Positions 37,761-53,500 of a stretch of 64,000 bases of DNA are shown in pieces. Every line of letters starts with the position of its first letter. Position 1 is the stretch's first letter. The notes under the pieces were generated by a model that saw nothing but the letters and a program-made list of their open reading frames with translations, did no database searches and was not told the DNA's origin. Both the position numbers and the translations under genes were made by a program. Source of the stretch: Acridotheres tristis (taxonomy: Eukaryota; Chordata; Aves; Passeriformes; Sturnidae); assembly GCA_037013685.1 (NCBI GenBank), contig CM072891.1, forward strand, positions 3,078,501 through 3,142,500, in the 5' to 3' direction.

Positions 37761-40700
37761 AGATACAGAAGAGAAGGAAGAAAAACAGCAAAAACCCCCA
37801 CACAAATAAACAACCCCTCACTCTCGAGGCACTTTAAGCAAGTCTTTCCCAAAGGGCAGATACTATTTTTGTCACTCTAGTGTTTACTTGTTTGGCTTGT
37901 GTTTCAGTCAGATAGATAAAAGTGAAGCCTTTATTCCTTCAGATCTGTTGAAAGTTTGCATAACCTCCATGTGCAGTGAAATAATTGTGGCGGTTTTTTG
38001 TATCAGGAAGCTTCAGTATGTGACAAAACTTCATTTAGAGCTGCTGAGAAATAAGCAGGTATCAATGAGTACATTAAGTACAGAATATATTAATGCTATG
38101 ATTATTAATTTGCATAATGCAACATATAGAATGTCGTGCGAATTCTGTTTTGACTAACTTTCGTAGCACTAAAATTTAACTAACCAAAAAAAAGTGAACA
38201 TAGAAAAGATTTGGTGTGATAGGAAATTAGGGAGTTTAGTCCTGATTTCTACTGACTTTGTCTGTTTCTCATGCATAACAATTTCTGCATTGTTCTGGCA
38301 AAAGCAAGTTTTAAAATAATATTTGCTTTATATATATTATATATTTTTAAAATTATTTCTTAAATATGTTTACATTGTTTGTAAAAAGTAAGCTGATCCT
38401 TAATTTTTATCTTGAATTGAAAAGATTCATTGGATGAAACTTGCTATTAATAGATTTTGAAAACCTTCCATACTTAAAATTCTGAATAGTTTATGTGCTT
38501 ATATTATCATTATAATAAAGTGTATATTACACTTTTCAGAAAACACGATGTGTCTTTTACCTATCTGATCCTCTAAACAACCTTTCAGTTAAACCTTGTA
38601 AAAAGAGGGGAATGGAAGTCAGAAAAAAATTATGTGATAGGTAAGAAAGCATGTAAGTGATATAGCTGTGTATTCCAGCTGCCTCCCTCTTCTTATGGAC
38701 ATATCCCAGTGAGTGTCTGAGGTTTCAGATAAACAAGTATTTACATTAAAAGTTACACTACACTACTAAGTATAAATGCATTTTAGCCCAATTTTGTAAT
38801 TGTCTTGGGTGCGAAGTTTCTCATTTTGCTGGGGACACCAAATGTTTAACTGGAATTTTCCCAGGAGGGAATTCCTAATTTTCTTATAAAACAGCATAAC
38901 CCACAGAAGCAATGCCACTAAAAAAAATGTGTCTGATATGATAAGTAATATTATCAAACCAGATAGATTCAAGAGAAATTATTTGGCACAATGGGTGTCC
39001 CAAAGATCATTTTCAGTACACTGAATCAAGTTCTGAGGAAATTGATAATGGTTAAAGCTTACTATTATTTGACTCCTCTTGAATGGTATCTCTGAAATAG
39101 TTTGCTGTCCTTTAGCTTCTAGTAAGTGTAATTCAAAGCCATTAATCTCTTGTCTTCAAAATCAAACTCTTGACTACAGTGAAATAAAATACAATATTCA
39201 TTAACACTAATCAAGTCTTCTGTCTGAAGTAGTATTTCTTATTAGACAAACACCGAAATGTATCAAAACAACTTTATGTGAACATCAATAAATTCTACTG
39301 TGCAGACTTATATGGAAATTATTTCTGTGATGTCTGCGTTATTGTATTTTACAAATCAAAATGTGACTTCTGTCTTCAGGGCTTTCAAATTTACTTTTCA
39401 TGAAAATTAAAATCCCATTTTCTAAAAGAAGCATACACACTGCACAGAAACAAATAATGAAGATAATGATATGAACAAAACAAAAAAGAGAAATATTTTA
39501 GCATCCAAAGAAACCTACATATTTGAAGAGGAAACCTGACCTCTTAGTTGTCTCTTTGTTTTTCAAAAATATTAAATTGAAATTTGGTATATGGCAAATA
39601 ACTAACAAAATTAATATCTTAATTTCATAACTAAAAGTCTAATTTTAACTAATTCACAGGCTACTGTATTATTATCTATTATGGAGTATGCTGAGCTATA
39701 TTGTATGCAGAAATGCCTAGACATGTAAGTGGATTACTCAGCAAGTACAGATGACATCTTTCTGTGACAGAATCTAGTAGTCACAAGACCAAACAAAATT
39801 GTTTCCAAAAAATATTTTTTAAAATATAGATTGTGAGGCCTTGGAGAGCATCTATTATTCACAAATAGGATAATCGCTCTCCTAAGTATTTTGTCAGATA
39901 ATCAAAACATGTTCTTTCTTTCTTTTTTTTTTTTTAAGAGACACATTTGCTCATGCTTGAGCAAAATCACTTTGCTAAACAGCCCAAATTAGTCCTTCTC
40001 TGAAAAACAATCTACATCTTAAGGATCACATGGTATTTTCAACAATCACAGTAAAATGAGGATGATAACAGACAAATCCCTCCGGCTACTGCATCTTTTC
40101 CTTCTCCTCCTTCCTAAACACAGAGACCATATGATGGAACACACAGAACCACAAATTACGGTAGTGCACAGTTCCTACTTAATAATGACATCCCATAAGT
40201 TAGCAAAAATCTGCCAACATCTGCAAGCTTCTCTGCAGTGTTGTGAGCCAAAGTTAAAAATCATGTGTGACAGTGCTGTGGAAAATACAATTGATTCCAT
40301 TCTGATTGTGTCAGTTCCAAACACAGACAATATTGATGATGCTGTACAGTAATCTTATTGGACTTGGGCCCAACTGAACATTGGTCTTTGTCAACTCATT
40401 ATTCCTCTATCAGAGGGATCTCACTAGATTGATCTTGCCAGAAGCTCTTGATGTGTCTCACAAATCACTGTTCTGCTGTTGGCAGGCAGATTCGAGTACT
40501 GCACAGTAATTGCTGAGTTTTTTTCCTTTCCCCAGAAGGCAGTGACTACATACTGCAAGTCATTGTCATATGAGAGAATATAGCTGTCCTAACAAGATAA
40601 TGTAGTTAACTGCGCAGTATCTGATTGTGCCAAAAAGATGTGGTCATATGTATGTTACTAAAGGAGCAAAATTATTTCAAAGGTAAACTTTTTCTTCCTA

Positions 40701-41129
40701 CTTACCCTCTCTTAAACAAATAGCCCAGCTTTTTACTTTGTTGGTGTGAAAACTTGTTTTTATAAATTATATTATCTTAACCTGTAAATGTGGGAAGATC
40801 TTAATTGGCCTCTTACCATTCACGTACATAGAAACAAGCCACACGTGAGTGTTTGCACAATCAATAGTGCACTGCAAAACTCAGACACAGATATTTGAGT
40901 ATCTGACAAGAAGTGATTACATCTTGGAAACTTCTTTTATGCTTTTAGCCAGAGGAAATAAACTTGTTGGCTCCTAAACTCTTTGCTTGTCCCTCGGAAA
41001 GATCCAAGAAGATTAAGGTTAGTCTTTGGCCTGGGTAAATGCTTTCCTTAAGATACTATCAACATGTCCTCTGGCTAGTCTTAGAAGAATACAATGACAA
41101 AACCAAATTTAAACACTTGATGCCCTGAG
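37761..41129. other. Unique AT-rich non-coding DNA
   Basis: No gene is supported. The frame at 40056-40352 lies in a higher-complexity stretch (about 40060-40620) but shows no domain or splice signals. Confidence 0.6.
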
Positions 41130-41195
41130 TCAGATAACCTGGATAATAGCAAGAGGTTGGACTGGAGTTTCTCCAGGAAAGCTTAGGCTTTGTGT
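41130..41195 (+). mobile_element. Probable diverged CR1 tail fragment
   Basis: AGCAAGAGGTTGGACTGGAG (41149-41168), followed by TTTCTCCAGG, resembles the sense-strand CR1 3' end (GGTTGGACTAGATGATCTCCAGAGG-like). The terminal ATTCTRTG repeats are absent, so it is truncated at both ends. Confidence 0.4.
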
Positions 41196-44100
41196 TGACT
41201 GAGGGATCCACTGGCAGCCAGCTTCATTCCCACAGTGCACATGGGGACAATAATAACCCTTGAACAGCCAAACTTAAACATCCAGCTCTGGCTTCTTGCT
41301 CTCTTCATGGATGACTACTTTTTTAGGAAGGTGCAGGGGCAGAGTAGTAGATGGAACATTATGGCAGAGAACAACTGTGACTCCTAATTAGTGGGATGGT
41401 TACTCTATTGAATAAAGAAGGTTTGAATGATTTGCATCTTACATCACTTTACCTAATACAAGGAAATTGAGCAAGGCCATTAGAAATGGGTGTTGGTAAA
41501 ACCCTTAAAAGATCAGATAAAATCTCATCTTTAAATAATCCAAAGAACTCATCCCCTACTGAAATACTCAATCACTGTCAAATAGGCATGTAAAGGCCAA
41601 GATAGAGGCAGAAATGATGCAGGTGATAAAGCTATGGAAACTATAAAAGGATGCAGAGCCACAGTGATTGTTTTTATGTGAGAGAGCCAAAGCTACTTGT
41701 ATAAATAATATGGGGGAAAAAAGAAAAGTGTAAGTGCAAGTGCAAGGTCTATGTTTTCCACAGCTAGATGAAGGTAAATAAATTGAAGAGCTACTGACAA
41801 TTTATGTCATAAAGTTTTAAACTAGTAGACCAGTTCATTAAGAATGTACCTTTAATTGTTCAAAGAAACTGCCTATAAATATGAAATTTTTGTCCTAGTT
41901 TTCCTTGAAGGTTCAGTGATTTTCCTGATGATTTTTATTTAAAATAGAAAGAAACTATCAAAGCACTCTCAAAAATAAAATTCCTACCAAACTAGAAGCA
42001 ATAAAATAAAACAAAAAAAAAAAATTAAAAATAAAATTAAATCTTTGAATAAAAGGAAAGATCATGTGACATCCAAGGACTGACTCCAGGATTATGAGTG
42101 GGTGACTTCTGACAGAAATTAGCACATAGTTGTCTACACACCCAGAATAAGCATCATGTGCAAACTTTATGTTGAATCTTTTCCCCCTGACCTGTGTTTT
42201 GGCTGGTATGTTGATGCAAGAAATTCTAAATATAGCAGAGCCAGCAACAGGAAGAATCCAAACATAAACCAGAGTAAATGTAATTTTAATTTTAAATATA
42301 ATGAAAATATTGCCGTTCCTAACTTTAGATAATCTTCAGATTACAGAACAGGCTTTTGTGGTAAATTATTCTGTAATGTGCTAGAATGTATGAAACAAAG
42401 TGACTCAGAGTCCCCATGCAGGTGCAAAGAAGAGCCAATATATTGCAAAAGCAGGGCCTCTTAAACCAGTTAGCCCATTCCATTTAAGTATAACAACTAT
42501 AATTCAACCAACCACCATAAATTGCAATGTGAGCATGTAATGGTTATATAAGTTGTTTTTCTACCTCCAGTTCAGCTGAGTCACTTTCCCGTAGTCCTTT
42601 TCTGCTTAGCCAAAGTAGCAGGGCTGAGCCATAATTCATTTTACAAGGGTAACAAGACCCTTATTTTATAAGGCTTTACCTATATGCAACACGAGAAAAT
42701 TAAGGACCCTCAGAGTAGAACTGGTGTCACCCAAAGTCCTCTGTATGTCATCTCTTGCAGCTGGCCAACAGGAAAAGTCTGGGACCCCAATGCCCCTGAA
42801 ATTGCCATACTCTGTGAGTATGCCTTTTTCAGACTTGAGGGAAAGACACATTCCATCTTCTTGGAATGCTCAGTCCAGTACCTTTTTCACTACTTCTCCA
42901 TGCTTTTCTTAATAGTATAACATAGGCATTTATCATCAGCTAGATAATACCATAGTCAAACGGTTTTGTTTCTGAGGCTTAAAGTCCTCACTAAAGGAAA
43001 TTTACCTAATTCTAATTGTGGTAATATTGAGTTTACTTAAATGCTTAATAGAACTTGAAGTGGAATGTAACAAAAATATTTTACCCAGCCTTTCATTTAT
43101 TATTCATAGCTGGTTCCACTGCAAGTTTATGGATTAGTGCAAGTTGAAGACTTTCCATTGATAATGAATCTGATCTGTTGTCTGGAATAACTCAGTAGTT
43201 ACTTGGAATTAGAGAAAGCAAAAAGGTGACCTCCCATAAGACTTTTAGCTTCTTTGAGGGTGCTCACACATATTCCAGACTCTGCTCTCTGGGCTGCTTA
43301 AACATTTTACGTTATGCACATCTCTTTCAAAAGCTTCCTTGTTCAATATAATGCACCGAATATCAAACTGCCAGTGCTAATGCCCACTGTAGAAGCAGAA
43401 GAGCTCTGAGTTGTCAAGCATCAAGAAGAGATTGCTTTCTCAGAGGCTGAGTTGTCTTTGCTTTTTATCATGATATCATGCTTGTACAAAAAGAGTAAGG
43501 AAAGAGACTCGATCTGTTAATATTTACAATATCCTCATGTTAAGCATTTTATATTAACTATTTCTGAAAGTTCACAGTATGAAAATCAAGCTTTTATGGC
43601 AATTTAAATGCATGTTTTATTGCGCTATAATATTCAGGATATGATTTTACTTGAAACTTCAAGTAGATCTGAACAATTGCACAAGGGTAATTTTGAAAGA
43701 AAACTCCATCTCAATACATATATAGAGAGTGGCTGTGTATTAAAGTATTTGGGGAAGAGAAAAATAGACCTCAATTGTGCCAACTTCTGAGAATTTATCC
43801 TTTAACAGGTGAGGTAAAAGAATTATGATAGCTAGCAGCCTTATTAGGCTTCATGTACTCTGTATGAGGCAACAGTCAGACTCTAGCTAAACCACTTATC
43901 TGATTTAATTCAGACGATGTTGAAACACTAATGGTGGTGTGACCCACTCACTATGAATGATAGGGTGAAGACTCAAAGATAGGATAGTAACAACAACATT
44001 GCTAAGCAGCTGAAAGTCTCCCTTACAGACAATAATCCAGAGATATTTATCTTCTAGTTCCAAGTATGTGTGCTAAATACTAATCACATAATAGCTAGTT

Positions 44101-47100
44101 GGCACACTGGAATTTTGGCACTAGAGAGACTGATCAGATTGATCAGATATTTGCATCGCTTGCTTCTTGCTTCTTGCTTCAGTTAGATAATATTTTTTTT
44201 CTGATAAACATTACAGGCTACATATGGCAGAATTCTTGGTCAATGATTTTTTTACATTCTCTTGGAGAAAAAATACTCCAAACTCAAAAGCAACAAAGAA
44301 AACCCCAAATGAACTGGAAAGCAGAGACTTGCTGTATGCATGTAAGCAGCCTCTGCTGTGTACCTCTCTTCATGTCTGTTTATCTCATGCTTGCTCTCTG
44401 GGGGTATAGTACACAGGGACATACCAATTTCTGTAGTCAGATTAGCAGAATGCTTTATTCCTATTCTATTTAATGATAAAAAATGAGCAGAATCCTCCAT
44501 AATCCTTCCTTGGTTTCTTAAACTATGCCTGAGGTTCAAAGCACTAGCCAGAAATAATTGGCAAGCAACCACAAGCACATTTCTGTTTAGACAGGACAGT
44601 GGTTAAATTAACCAATAATTTGAGAATGCTAAGGTATTTAGTAACCAGACATAGTTTTCAGCACTTAATTTTCTGTTATGGCAATAGACCAAGTACTTTG
44701 CTTTACATTAACATCCATCAGTGCCCCTGTAAAATTCTAAGGGATTGAATTTTTAGAGCTGCTGAAAATCAATAGCTTCATTTGTAACTAGAAGAGCAGT
44801 GGAATTCTGAAAATTAGGGTCCTGTCTGCTTTTGGCAATTCTGATTCATGTATGGCTTGAAGGCAAGAGTTTCTGCATCTCTGTTTTGTATTTGTTGAAT
44901 TTTACTTTTGTCAGGAAAAGGCTGACCAGCATCTCTCCTTCTTCACTGAGATCAGAGGCATCTGCACATTGTCTGTGTTGCTATCTCTCATGATTTAATC
45001 ATGTGTCTCATATTGGCTCATACTAACTGAAATGACTAGCTCTTTGAGACAGGGGAGTACAGGAGAAAAACAACTTTCATCTTTGTTTAAATAAGCTTCC
45101 AATTCCTATCCTTACAAAGAAAAGTGAGAATCATTATCAAGGTTACCCAAAATGTTTGAAAAATAAAATGGCAAATAAAATGAACTCAGATATACTAAAT
45201 TTTAAAAGGTAATGATTTTTCAAGATAATATTTTGATCTGGACCTAAACTTTGGTCATTGGGGGTCAATTACATCTTGGGTTGACCTTTTAGTTTGTACC
45301 TTCCAAAGAAATAATCTCACTATGAAAGAGACTCTTATTTTAAAGATAGGCACAGAATTAGCACAGAATATATTAACAGAATAAAAATGTAGGTAAAGTA
45401 GCATGAAAATCACTTTCACATTATTTAATAAGAAAACTATGATTCTTCAATATTAAATGCCCTTAACATCAATGAGAACTGTTCTTGTAAACTCTTGTAT
45501 TATTAGTTTATCCAGCTGTGTCCCTAGCTGCAAGCATATAGTATTATAGGTGAGGCTGAAAACTGGCAATGTCAAGTTTCATAGTGAAAACTGGTTTATC
45601 TTTTACTAACAATCTTAGCAATGTGCAGTGACCTGACCTTGGAGCAGTGGTTTAACAACCTTTGCCCAAGCACTCTGTGGCTCTTCTTATATCTGTAATA
45701 GTTTATGTGATGGACTATGAAGAACTGCCAGATGACAGTTCTATTTCATTTTTGTCACTGCATGGCTCTCCATTTTTCTCACAGTCTTTTTCTCAAGGGC
45801 ACAATTCTGTAAGTCAATGTGGCAATGTTCAAGATGGGTATTGCTCTTTCAGTTATTGTATCTTTATGCAGCATGTGCAAGTCTCATACATGCTGCAATT
45901 CCAGGCCTTCAGCAAAACAAAATCATGGGGAATCTTATATATTCTCATTTCTTTCCTAATGAAGATAAGCTGAAGTTGTGGGATCTAGATATTACATTAG
46001 GAAATTAGTTAAAAATGTTGTATAAACAATTCTGTGGTTTTTTAATGAAACCATCTAGCAAATGGTAACCCTTTTACAGATGCTAGAAAAATTAGCTTAC
46101 TCTTTAGAAATGTTGACACCTTTATTAATAGTGCATACAGGGGAGCAAATAAGAATACAGAACAGAAAGGTACAAAAGGAGAAAACCAGACTGAGTAGAT
46201 GTCCCTGCCCGGTTTTTCAAGAAGCAGACAGCATTTCATAAATTTCTCTGCATGATGTATTACATGCATAAAAATATACATTTACAGTTACGGCATAGTT
46301 TTGCCTACAAAGAATGAGCAACTAAAGATAGTGTGTCTGTTCATATAAGTGCAGTTCCATTTATTTGAACAAATCAGTGGATTTTTGCTTTTCCAAATGG
46401 TTTCAGGTGTGTATGCTGTGTAAAAACATTTTGGTATTTTTTGTTGCATGTCTATTTCCCTTTTGACTTTTAGGTTATGACTTGTCACATGTACCTTGAT
46501 AGCTAACTGTATGTCAACAGGCATTTCATAAAAACCTAGATTGCAGTAAAAGGTCTTTTGCTAAGCACAGATAGAGGAAAAACTCATATTTAACTACTGC
46601 AATGTGATTCATGGTACATCTGTTGATATTCTATAAAGCAGACAAAAAAGTTAAACATTTTTTCCACGGTTAATTCCTTGCAATTATGCCTATTTCAATC
46701 CCATGCTAATACTTGGCCCCAGCCTTATTTTCAGTTCAGTACTAGCTTGCCTCTGTCCTTGTGAAGAGGTGTGATGGGTGGCACATGTCTAGCCCCTGCT
46801 CCCTGTTCCACCCTGGGGTATCAGAGGCAAAATCAAAGTCCTTTGTTATATGTGTAGAACAGGAAGCACAGCAAGAGAGCACAGACCAGAAGACTGATAC
46901 ATTATGGGTTTCTCTTTGTGTCATATACAAAGTGCTTTTCCAATTGCCTTTTTTATGTCAGGTCCAAAATTAAGTGAAATGTTTGAGGCAACACAAATCA
47001 CTATTAGTAATTGTTTCAGGCTGTTTGCAAGCTCATATCTTTTATTTTCAAACCATAAGGAAGGAAAACTTATTTTTTAATATGGAAGTGGGGAGTTTGA

Positions 47101-47539
47101 TAAAATCCTATTCAGTTTGATGGTTAGAAACTGAAAATGTTATAATTTTATTGATAGTTTTGTGTGCCTACATTTTTCTCTATTTTTTTTTTTAATTTAC
47201 CAGATTCAAAGAACTGTTATGCTATCAGAGACATGGTTTCTTCTCTTTGTGTGAACACTATCCTATTCTCCAACTTAGAGCAGTATCATGGCTATCCAAC
47301 TATCCATTAATCTTCCTGCTCATACTGAAGACATCCCGGAAAGTTATATATATGTGCTACACTTAGAGAAGTGAAAATCTATGGCTCATTATGCCCATTA
47401 AATATTTTACAAATCTTTTCCTTTTATGGTTTATTGTTCCTCAGTGAATATATTTTGGTGCCTGTTGATTATATATGTATAACCTTTAAGCTTTAATGAA
47501 TGATTTATTCATGTTTTTGTTTCAGATGGATATTTTATG
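41196..47539. other. Unique AT-rich non-coding DNA
   Basis: No gene is supported. The 124-codon frame at 44099-44473 starts at TTG, has no domain and no Kozak or splice context, and crosses a TTGCTTC tandem (44160-44180). An A-rich tract lies at 42001-42040. Confidence 0.6.
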
Positions 47540-47562
47540 AAGAATATATATATATATATGTA
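47540..47562. repeat. Short (TA)n microsatellite
   Basis: About nine TA units, flanked by GAATAT and GTAAAATAAA. Confidence 0.85.
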
Positions 47563-50500
47563 AAATAAATGTAGAAAACCCTTAATCATCTGGGGCAGAA
47601 AAATCAGTCTGAAACCATCTCTAGGCTGGCCTCTGAATTTAGAGGAAATGTCATAAATCTTCAAGCTTATTTTTTAGCATGAATATACTTCTGGATCAAA
47701 TGGAAAATCTTGGTAAATTAAAGGAAACGATCATGGTTGTCTTCTGTGTTAGAATAAAAAACCCAGAAAATGTGTTGCTCGTCTATATGAATAAGTTTTG
47801 AAGTAAAGTTACCTAAAAGACTTGTGAGTCTGCAGTGCCAGTTCTATCATACATATTATGTTTCCTATGGCTTCATAATACTCTGAGATTTAAGGTTGTT
47901 TGCTTGTGAGAACAGTGAATAAGAAGTACTTGAGCATATTGTTCAAAAACCCCACTACAGGCAGCAAGGTAATACAAGCAGTACATACTGCTCATTCTAT
48001 AAATCACCCTGATGTGAGAACAAGGAGTCAAGAAGTTGGGAAGGAGACCTTTTGGCCACAAGGGATTTCACCTACAGTGAATCTATCAAAGGCCATGAAA
48101 ATTAGGAATTGCCATCAAATCCTGTGTAAAGAGAAAAGTGGCAAGTCAGGACTGAATGCATTAAAATATAGCCACATTGCAAGGAGAAACATTCTCCAGA
48201 AATAGAGAGCAAGTTTTAGGCAACAGCATATTTCCTTCCACAGCATGACTCAGAGCACATCCAGCTCATGGGTAAATCTTCCACTATGACTTTGTTTGCT
48301 GACAAGGTTGTTTGTTTTTCAGTCTCAGTGTGGGACTGCTCAAGCAAGAGCAGTGCTCTGCCAGGACCAGTTTCTTTTGTGTCAGTCTACTAATGACACT
48401 GGGCCTGAGAGGTTGTCTTTCATTCTGCTGGAAGCCACCCACTGGAACTTTCCTTCATACAAAACAGTTTCAGGATCTTGCATTTCCACTACAAAATTTA
48501 AATCCTGCCAATATCTCTCCTATTAAGTTTCCGAGAAATGGGTATGCAATAATAAGTAATGCTAATAGTATGCAATAAGAGTAATGTTAACAGAAAGAAG
48601 CTTTTTATTTTATAATATCATAAATGCTTTCCATAGTTGAAGTTCCCATCTCAGTGAAATAAATTATATTCCTGAATATACGTTTTCACCTCTTTGTATA
48701 GTGCATGAGCTTTTATTGCTACTGATTTGGATATATCATTAACTGCATCATCAGTGCCATTATTATTTTTATAATTTAAGAAATAGTTTACATAGTCTTA
48801 GGTCTCATCCTCTCTGAGACTTTTTCTGATTCTGCTTCATATACGGTTTTCATTTTCACTACACAAGTTCGATTTGTATCTCATTTACCTCAGTCGGGCT
48901 TGATTTGGATAGAGAATCCTAGTTAAAATTGTGAAACTGGATCACACTAAAAGTTTGTCTGACCTTCTTTTTATAACTGTCACTGGTACAGGAGTCAAAC
49001 AGGCATAATAATATGGAAGTATTATGGCAGACCACATATACTACAGTATTTATTTATGGATTACAGCAACATGTACCTTAAAAATCTCTAGAGTCAAAGA
49101 CTAGAACTGGCTTTATGGGCTTAATTCCGTGAAGTTGACTAATTCTACTTTACCCCACTTACATCTTCATCAAAACACAAACCCCCTGGCTTACCTAATC
49201 ACCTTGTGTCTAATATTACAAAGGAATACAGATTAAATTGCATGTCTTTCCAAGAAAAATAGAGATGATACCTGAGCTCTGAGATAACACTGAGGCTTAG
49301 GCTAATGGTTTGTCTGACAGAATATGCTGCTTAAGTAACCAGAAGTAAACAGCAAAACAGGATTATAAATCAAATGCTCTTGACAAAGAGGTGTTCTTTT
49401 TAGAAATACTGCAGTGAATGTCTTCAGAAGCATGAGGAGTTATGCTGGAATACTAACTCATACATAGAATAGGTAATAAATAGCTATGTTATAAGAATGT
49501 TTTGCAGGAATAAATTTAGTGTTAAGAGAAGCATGGCACTACTGAAAAGGGGAATGCCATAGAAAGCACAAGCTGGACACGTAAAATAATTCTTTTCTTT
49601 TAATTTGTATTGTGTGAGTTTGGTGTCACAGTCAAGAAAGGGATGAAACCTTGGGACAATCTAGACGAGAGAAAAAGAGCAATCCAAGATTTAGACAGCA
49701 TGTTCTACCAGACCAAACAGAAAAGAAAAAGGAAGAATTTACTCTCTGTTGTCGATCACAGCAAAGGAGAGTCAGATTGGGTATTATGAGCAATATTCCA
49801 AAAGTAGAACATATCACTGGGAAAGATAGCAGCTTCTCTGTGAATGAAAGTCTTCAGGAGCACACTAGGCACACGTCTCAGGAGTAACACAGGTTTAGCT
49901 GGTTCTGCTCGGGGAAGAGAATTTGGACAGAGAATTTTTTGACTTTTAGATATTGCTATGACACACTGATGTTATAAGGTTCATTTATCTACCGTATCTT
50001 GACAAATATTTCTCTGTTATAACACCATTAAACCAAAATTTCTGTTTGATTGGTTACTACAGAAGTGCTAAGGGACAATCCAAGAGTCCACATGCTGGGC
50101 AAATATGCAGTGCTCTTTCACAACAGTACCAAATAGTTTGCAATTTAAGTGGATAGCACAGATGTGGGAGACTGGAGAGCTGTAAAACATACTAAGAAAC
50201 ACCGATAATTTGAAAATATCCATGTCTTTTAAAAGCAGCTGTGTCCATTTTGAGCACCTGCAAAACGTGATCATCACAATTCTCAGTGTCTTAGAATTGG
50301 CATCTGTATGATACTGAACAGCTGCAATGGGAAGAGAAATTATTTTGTACAGATGTCTATTTCTTGAGACAACTTCCTTGTTCTGCATTCACATAGCATC
50401 TTGGCTGGTGTTTCTCATCATTATCACAATAGAAATCACACATAAAATGCTGCACTTTTTGAAAGTGAATAGCAATAAATCATAAAATAAGTACTTTACC

Positions 50501-53500
50501 AAGTAAGTAAAATCCCAAGATTTAGATTTTTGAAGCTTGTCTGAGCAACCATCTGTAACCTCAGGTGTGTGTCTGAAGGTTGTGCAGAAAAGAAATCACA
50601 GGGAAAAGTCTTTTTGGTAAGATTTCAAGTAAAGCCTTGCTTTACAATAGCCTTGAAAGCAGAATAAAACTATTCCATTTTTCCCCAATTTTCATGGCTT
50701 TATACAAGTTCATATTTTTAAAGCATTCATCATTTTCTTGCCTAGTATAACAAAGAGGATTGATTCTTTCAAAAAGTCACAAATAATCATATAGTGTCAG
50801 AAAAAATATCAGCTGAGTAAATGGCTGTAATCTATCTAAGCATTCTGCATTTTTAAAAATGAGAACCAGGTTCTCAAGTAATATAACTTGACATGGATGC
50901 CATTTGTAAAAATGTCATTTTTAAAACCTATGCCAAAGTACATCCACTTAGAGCTTTCCTTATGTTTTCCAAATTCCTAAGAAAGAGGGAAGGGCTTACA
51001 TTAGTTCTGAGCCTAACTGACGTGAAAGTTTGGGAAGAATTAAGGTTGTGGGACGGTTGGGTTTTTGTGTAGTCATCAATTAGAAGTAGGTGATCAATTG
51101 CCTGATTGACATTTTCTTGGTGTCAGCAATGCTGTGGCTCACAAAACATGGCATGTGACACCTGTCATGTTGATCTGCTGAGGCAGTTACATGAGAAGGA
51201 ACAAGAAACTATTAGCATAACATTTCCAGTACACACTTGACTTTGGAAATTTACAGCTGAAGTATGTGGGTCATAGCTCACAGTCACTTGATTTCATAAT
51301 GTTTTACATATCCCCAAGATGTTTGGAAGTCTTATACATTCTTCAAATCAGTAGTTTTAATGTATTTGACAGTCAGAAATCTGCTGTGGATGGGACAACG
51401 TTTAGCGTGAAAATACATATTCATAATACAAAAATCTAAAGTATTATAATTTTGGTTTATTCATGTCTATGAGAATATGGCAGGTGAAAGATGGCTAGAG
51501 GAGGTTAAGTGATGTTCTTGTAGATTTGCTATGATGTGTAAGATAAAAGAGACCCATTAAATTATATATCTTATTTATGGAGAAGGAGAAGTAGCCCCTA
51601 TGGATTGTCAAATACCATATGAAATATCGCCAAGCATAGTAATATGTTCTTGCTAATAGTTCCATTGTTTGCCTGGGACCAAGGAATAAAATAGATAGTC
51701 AAAAGATATTTAATTTGCCTATATATTTTAAGCCATTTTCTGTGAGATTTTGGGGTTTTTAAAATTAAAATACTACCTCTTCATTCAATTTACCTAGGAT
51801 TCAAATAATTTTAAAGGTAACAATATACGGAAAATAAATTATTATCAGACAGTTAGTTTGGAGCCAACATATTAAAATAGCTTTTGGGTTATGAACTATA
51901 TTTTTAAAGCTGTTAAGATTCACTATTTTTTATTCCTTTAATGAAATATTTAAAACACGGTTAAATTCTGTTTTCTGTTGGAACACACTTCACAGCATAA
52001 CAGCACAGTGCAACACAATTGGCATTATCAGATGGCCTTTAGTTTGAAGTGAATAACTGTTGACCAGTCAGAGAGTATGCCCCACTTGTCTTTCCTAAAT
52101 GCAATGTAACAATATCAGAAAAAAAAAAATACCCAAACCAGAACAACCAAAGGCAAAACAATCAAGAGCACATGGGCATTATAAAGCAATCTATTTTGCT
52201 TTGGTCATCAGTGTGTGAAAAAAGAGAACTTTCATTTCCAAAAATATTCTCCCAATGCACTTAATTAGAAAGAAAAACTCAGAAAAACAGGGATAATCAG
52301 GAAAAAAATTGTTTACAAGATAAAGCATAAGTCATAACTGCTCAATGAAGAAAAATCTTATTTATCTTTTGTCTTTACTGACCAAATACTTACTCCAGTT
52401 TGTTTGTAATTATGCTGAAGGTTATTAGACAATAAAGACGATGTATTGCAAAATATTGTACTTGCTGGCATTAAATATTTGCTTTTTATGGGCTTATTGC
52501 TTTCCAAGTGCATAGTTTTTAATTCCTCTGCTTCCTACTAAGATGTCAAAATCTTTTTGCCAAATCAATCTACCAAGTCACTTCTCACATGAAAATGCAG
52601 GTTAGGAATGTGGGAGCTAGATAGATGATTCTACATGAATCACCATAAACATTGAGTATGTTAAAGCTAAGTATAAACCTCTAAGTTTCACCTTAGAGTT
52701 TATCTGGTGCCCAGCATCTTCTTAATGCACATTGACATTTTGGCACGACAAGTTAATACTGATTTACTGCTTTTACTGGCCTTGACATCTGTTCTTCTAT
52801 GGGCATATTGTTAGTGTAAACTTACAATGCTGGAAATATGCTAGACATATTTCTAAGTACATACCTCAATTTACAACAAAGACATAGGCTCTGATTCTAT
52901 ATTTAAGAATTAGTTAATCAGTTGAAATCAGCATAACTGATGAAGAAGGGCATTTTGTTATGCACCTTTTGCAGGTAATGGTATTTTGTCTCTAGTGAAA
53001 ATTGCAGTTTCAAATGTCAGGTGTGTGTTCAGCTTTGTCACTCCCATCAGTACAAACAGCTGTTAATGTTGGGTGACCAAGGTTACACCACAGGATAATT
53101 TTTCAGTCATGACTGAATAAAATTGATCAAACATTTTAATTTTTTTAAGATAAATATCATGATAAGATGTTTCTAAAAACCAGAAGTTTCCTTTCCTCCC
53201 CTCTCAAAAACTACTGCTGAAACTTTGTGTCTCTGATAGGCATAAAGATCTGTAGCTGTACACCTATTTTGATGTCTAACCTAAAATTTAGTTTTATAAA
53301 ATATTTTGAAAACATTTCCATATTGAAGAAATTTTTTATTATTTTATAGAAGGTTACTTTCAGTCTGTTTCCCTCTGTTTGAACCTGTGCATCTTGGTAC
53401 TTTATTATAAAATTATGATTCTTGAGGTATGCCCTTGCTCTAGGCTGTGCTCTCATGGTATGATTTAGCCTTAAATTCAGTGTCAGATCTAATGATGAGT

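Noticed and set aside
44099..44473. 124-codon frame, the longest outside repeats
   Set aside because: Begins at TTG, has no recognisable domain, no splice or promoter signals, and is antisense-overlapped by another open frame. Its length is not surprising in 64 kb.
45440..45520. Another old CR1-type tail near ATCAATGAGAACTG
   Set aside because: The match is too short and diverged to separate from chance.
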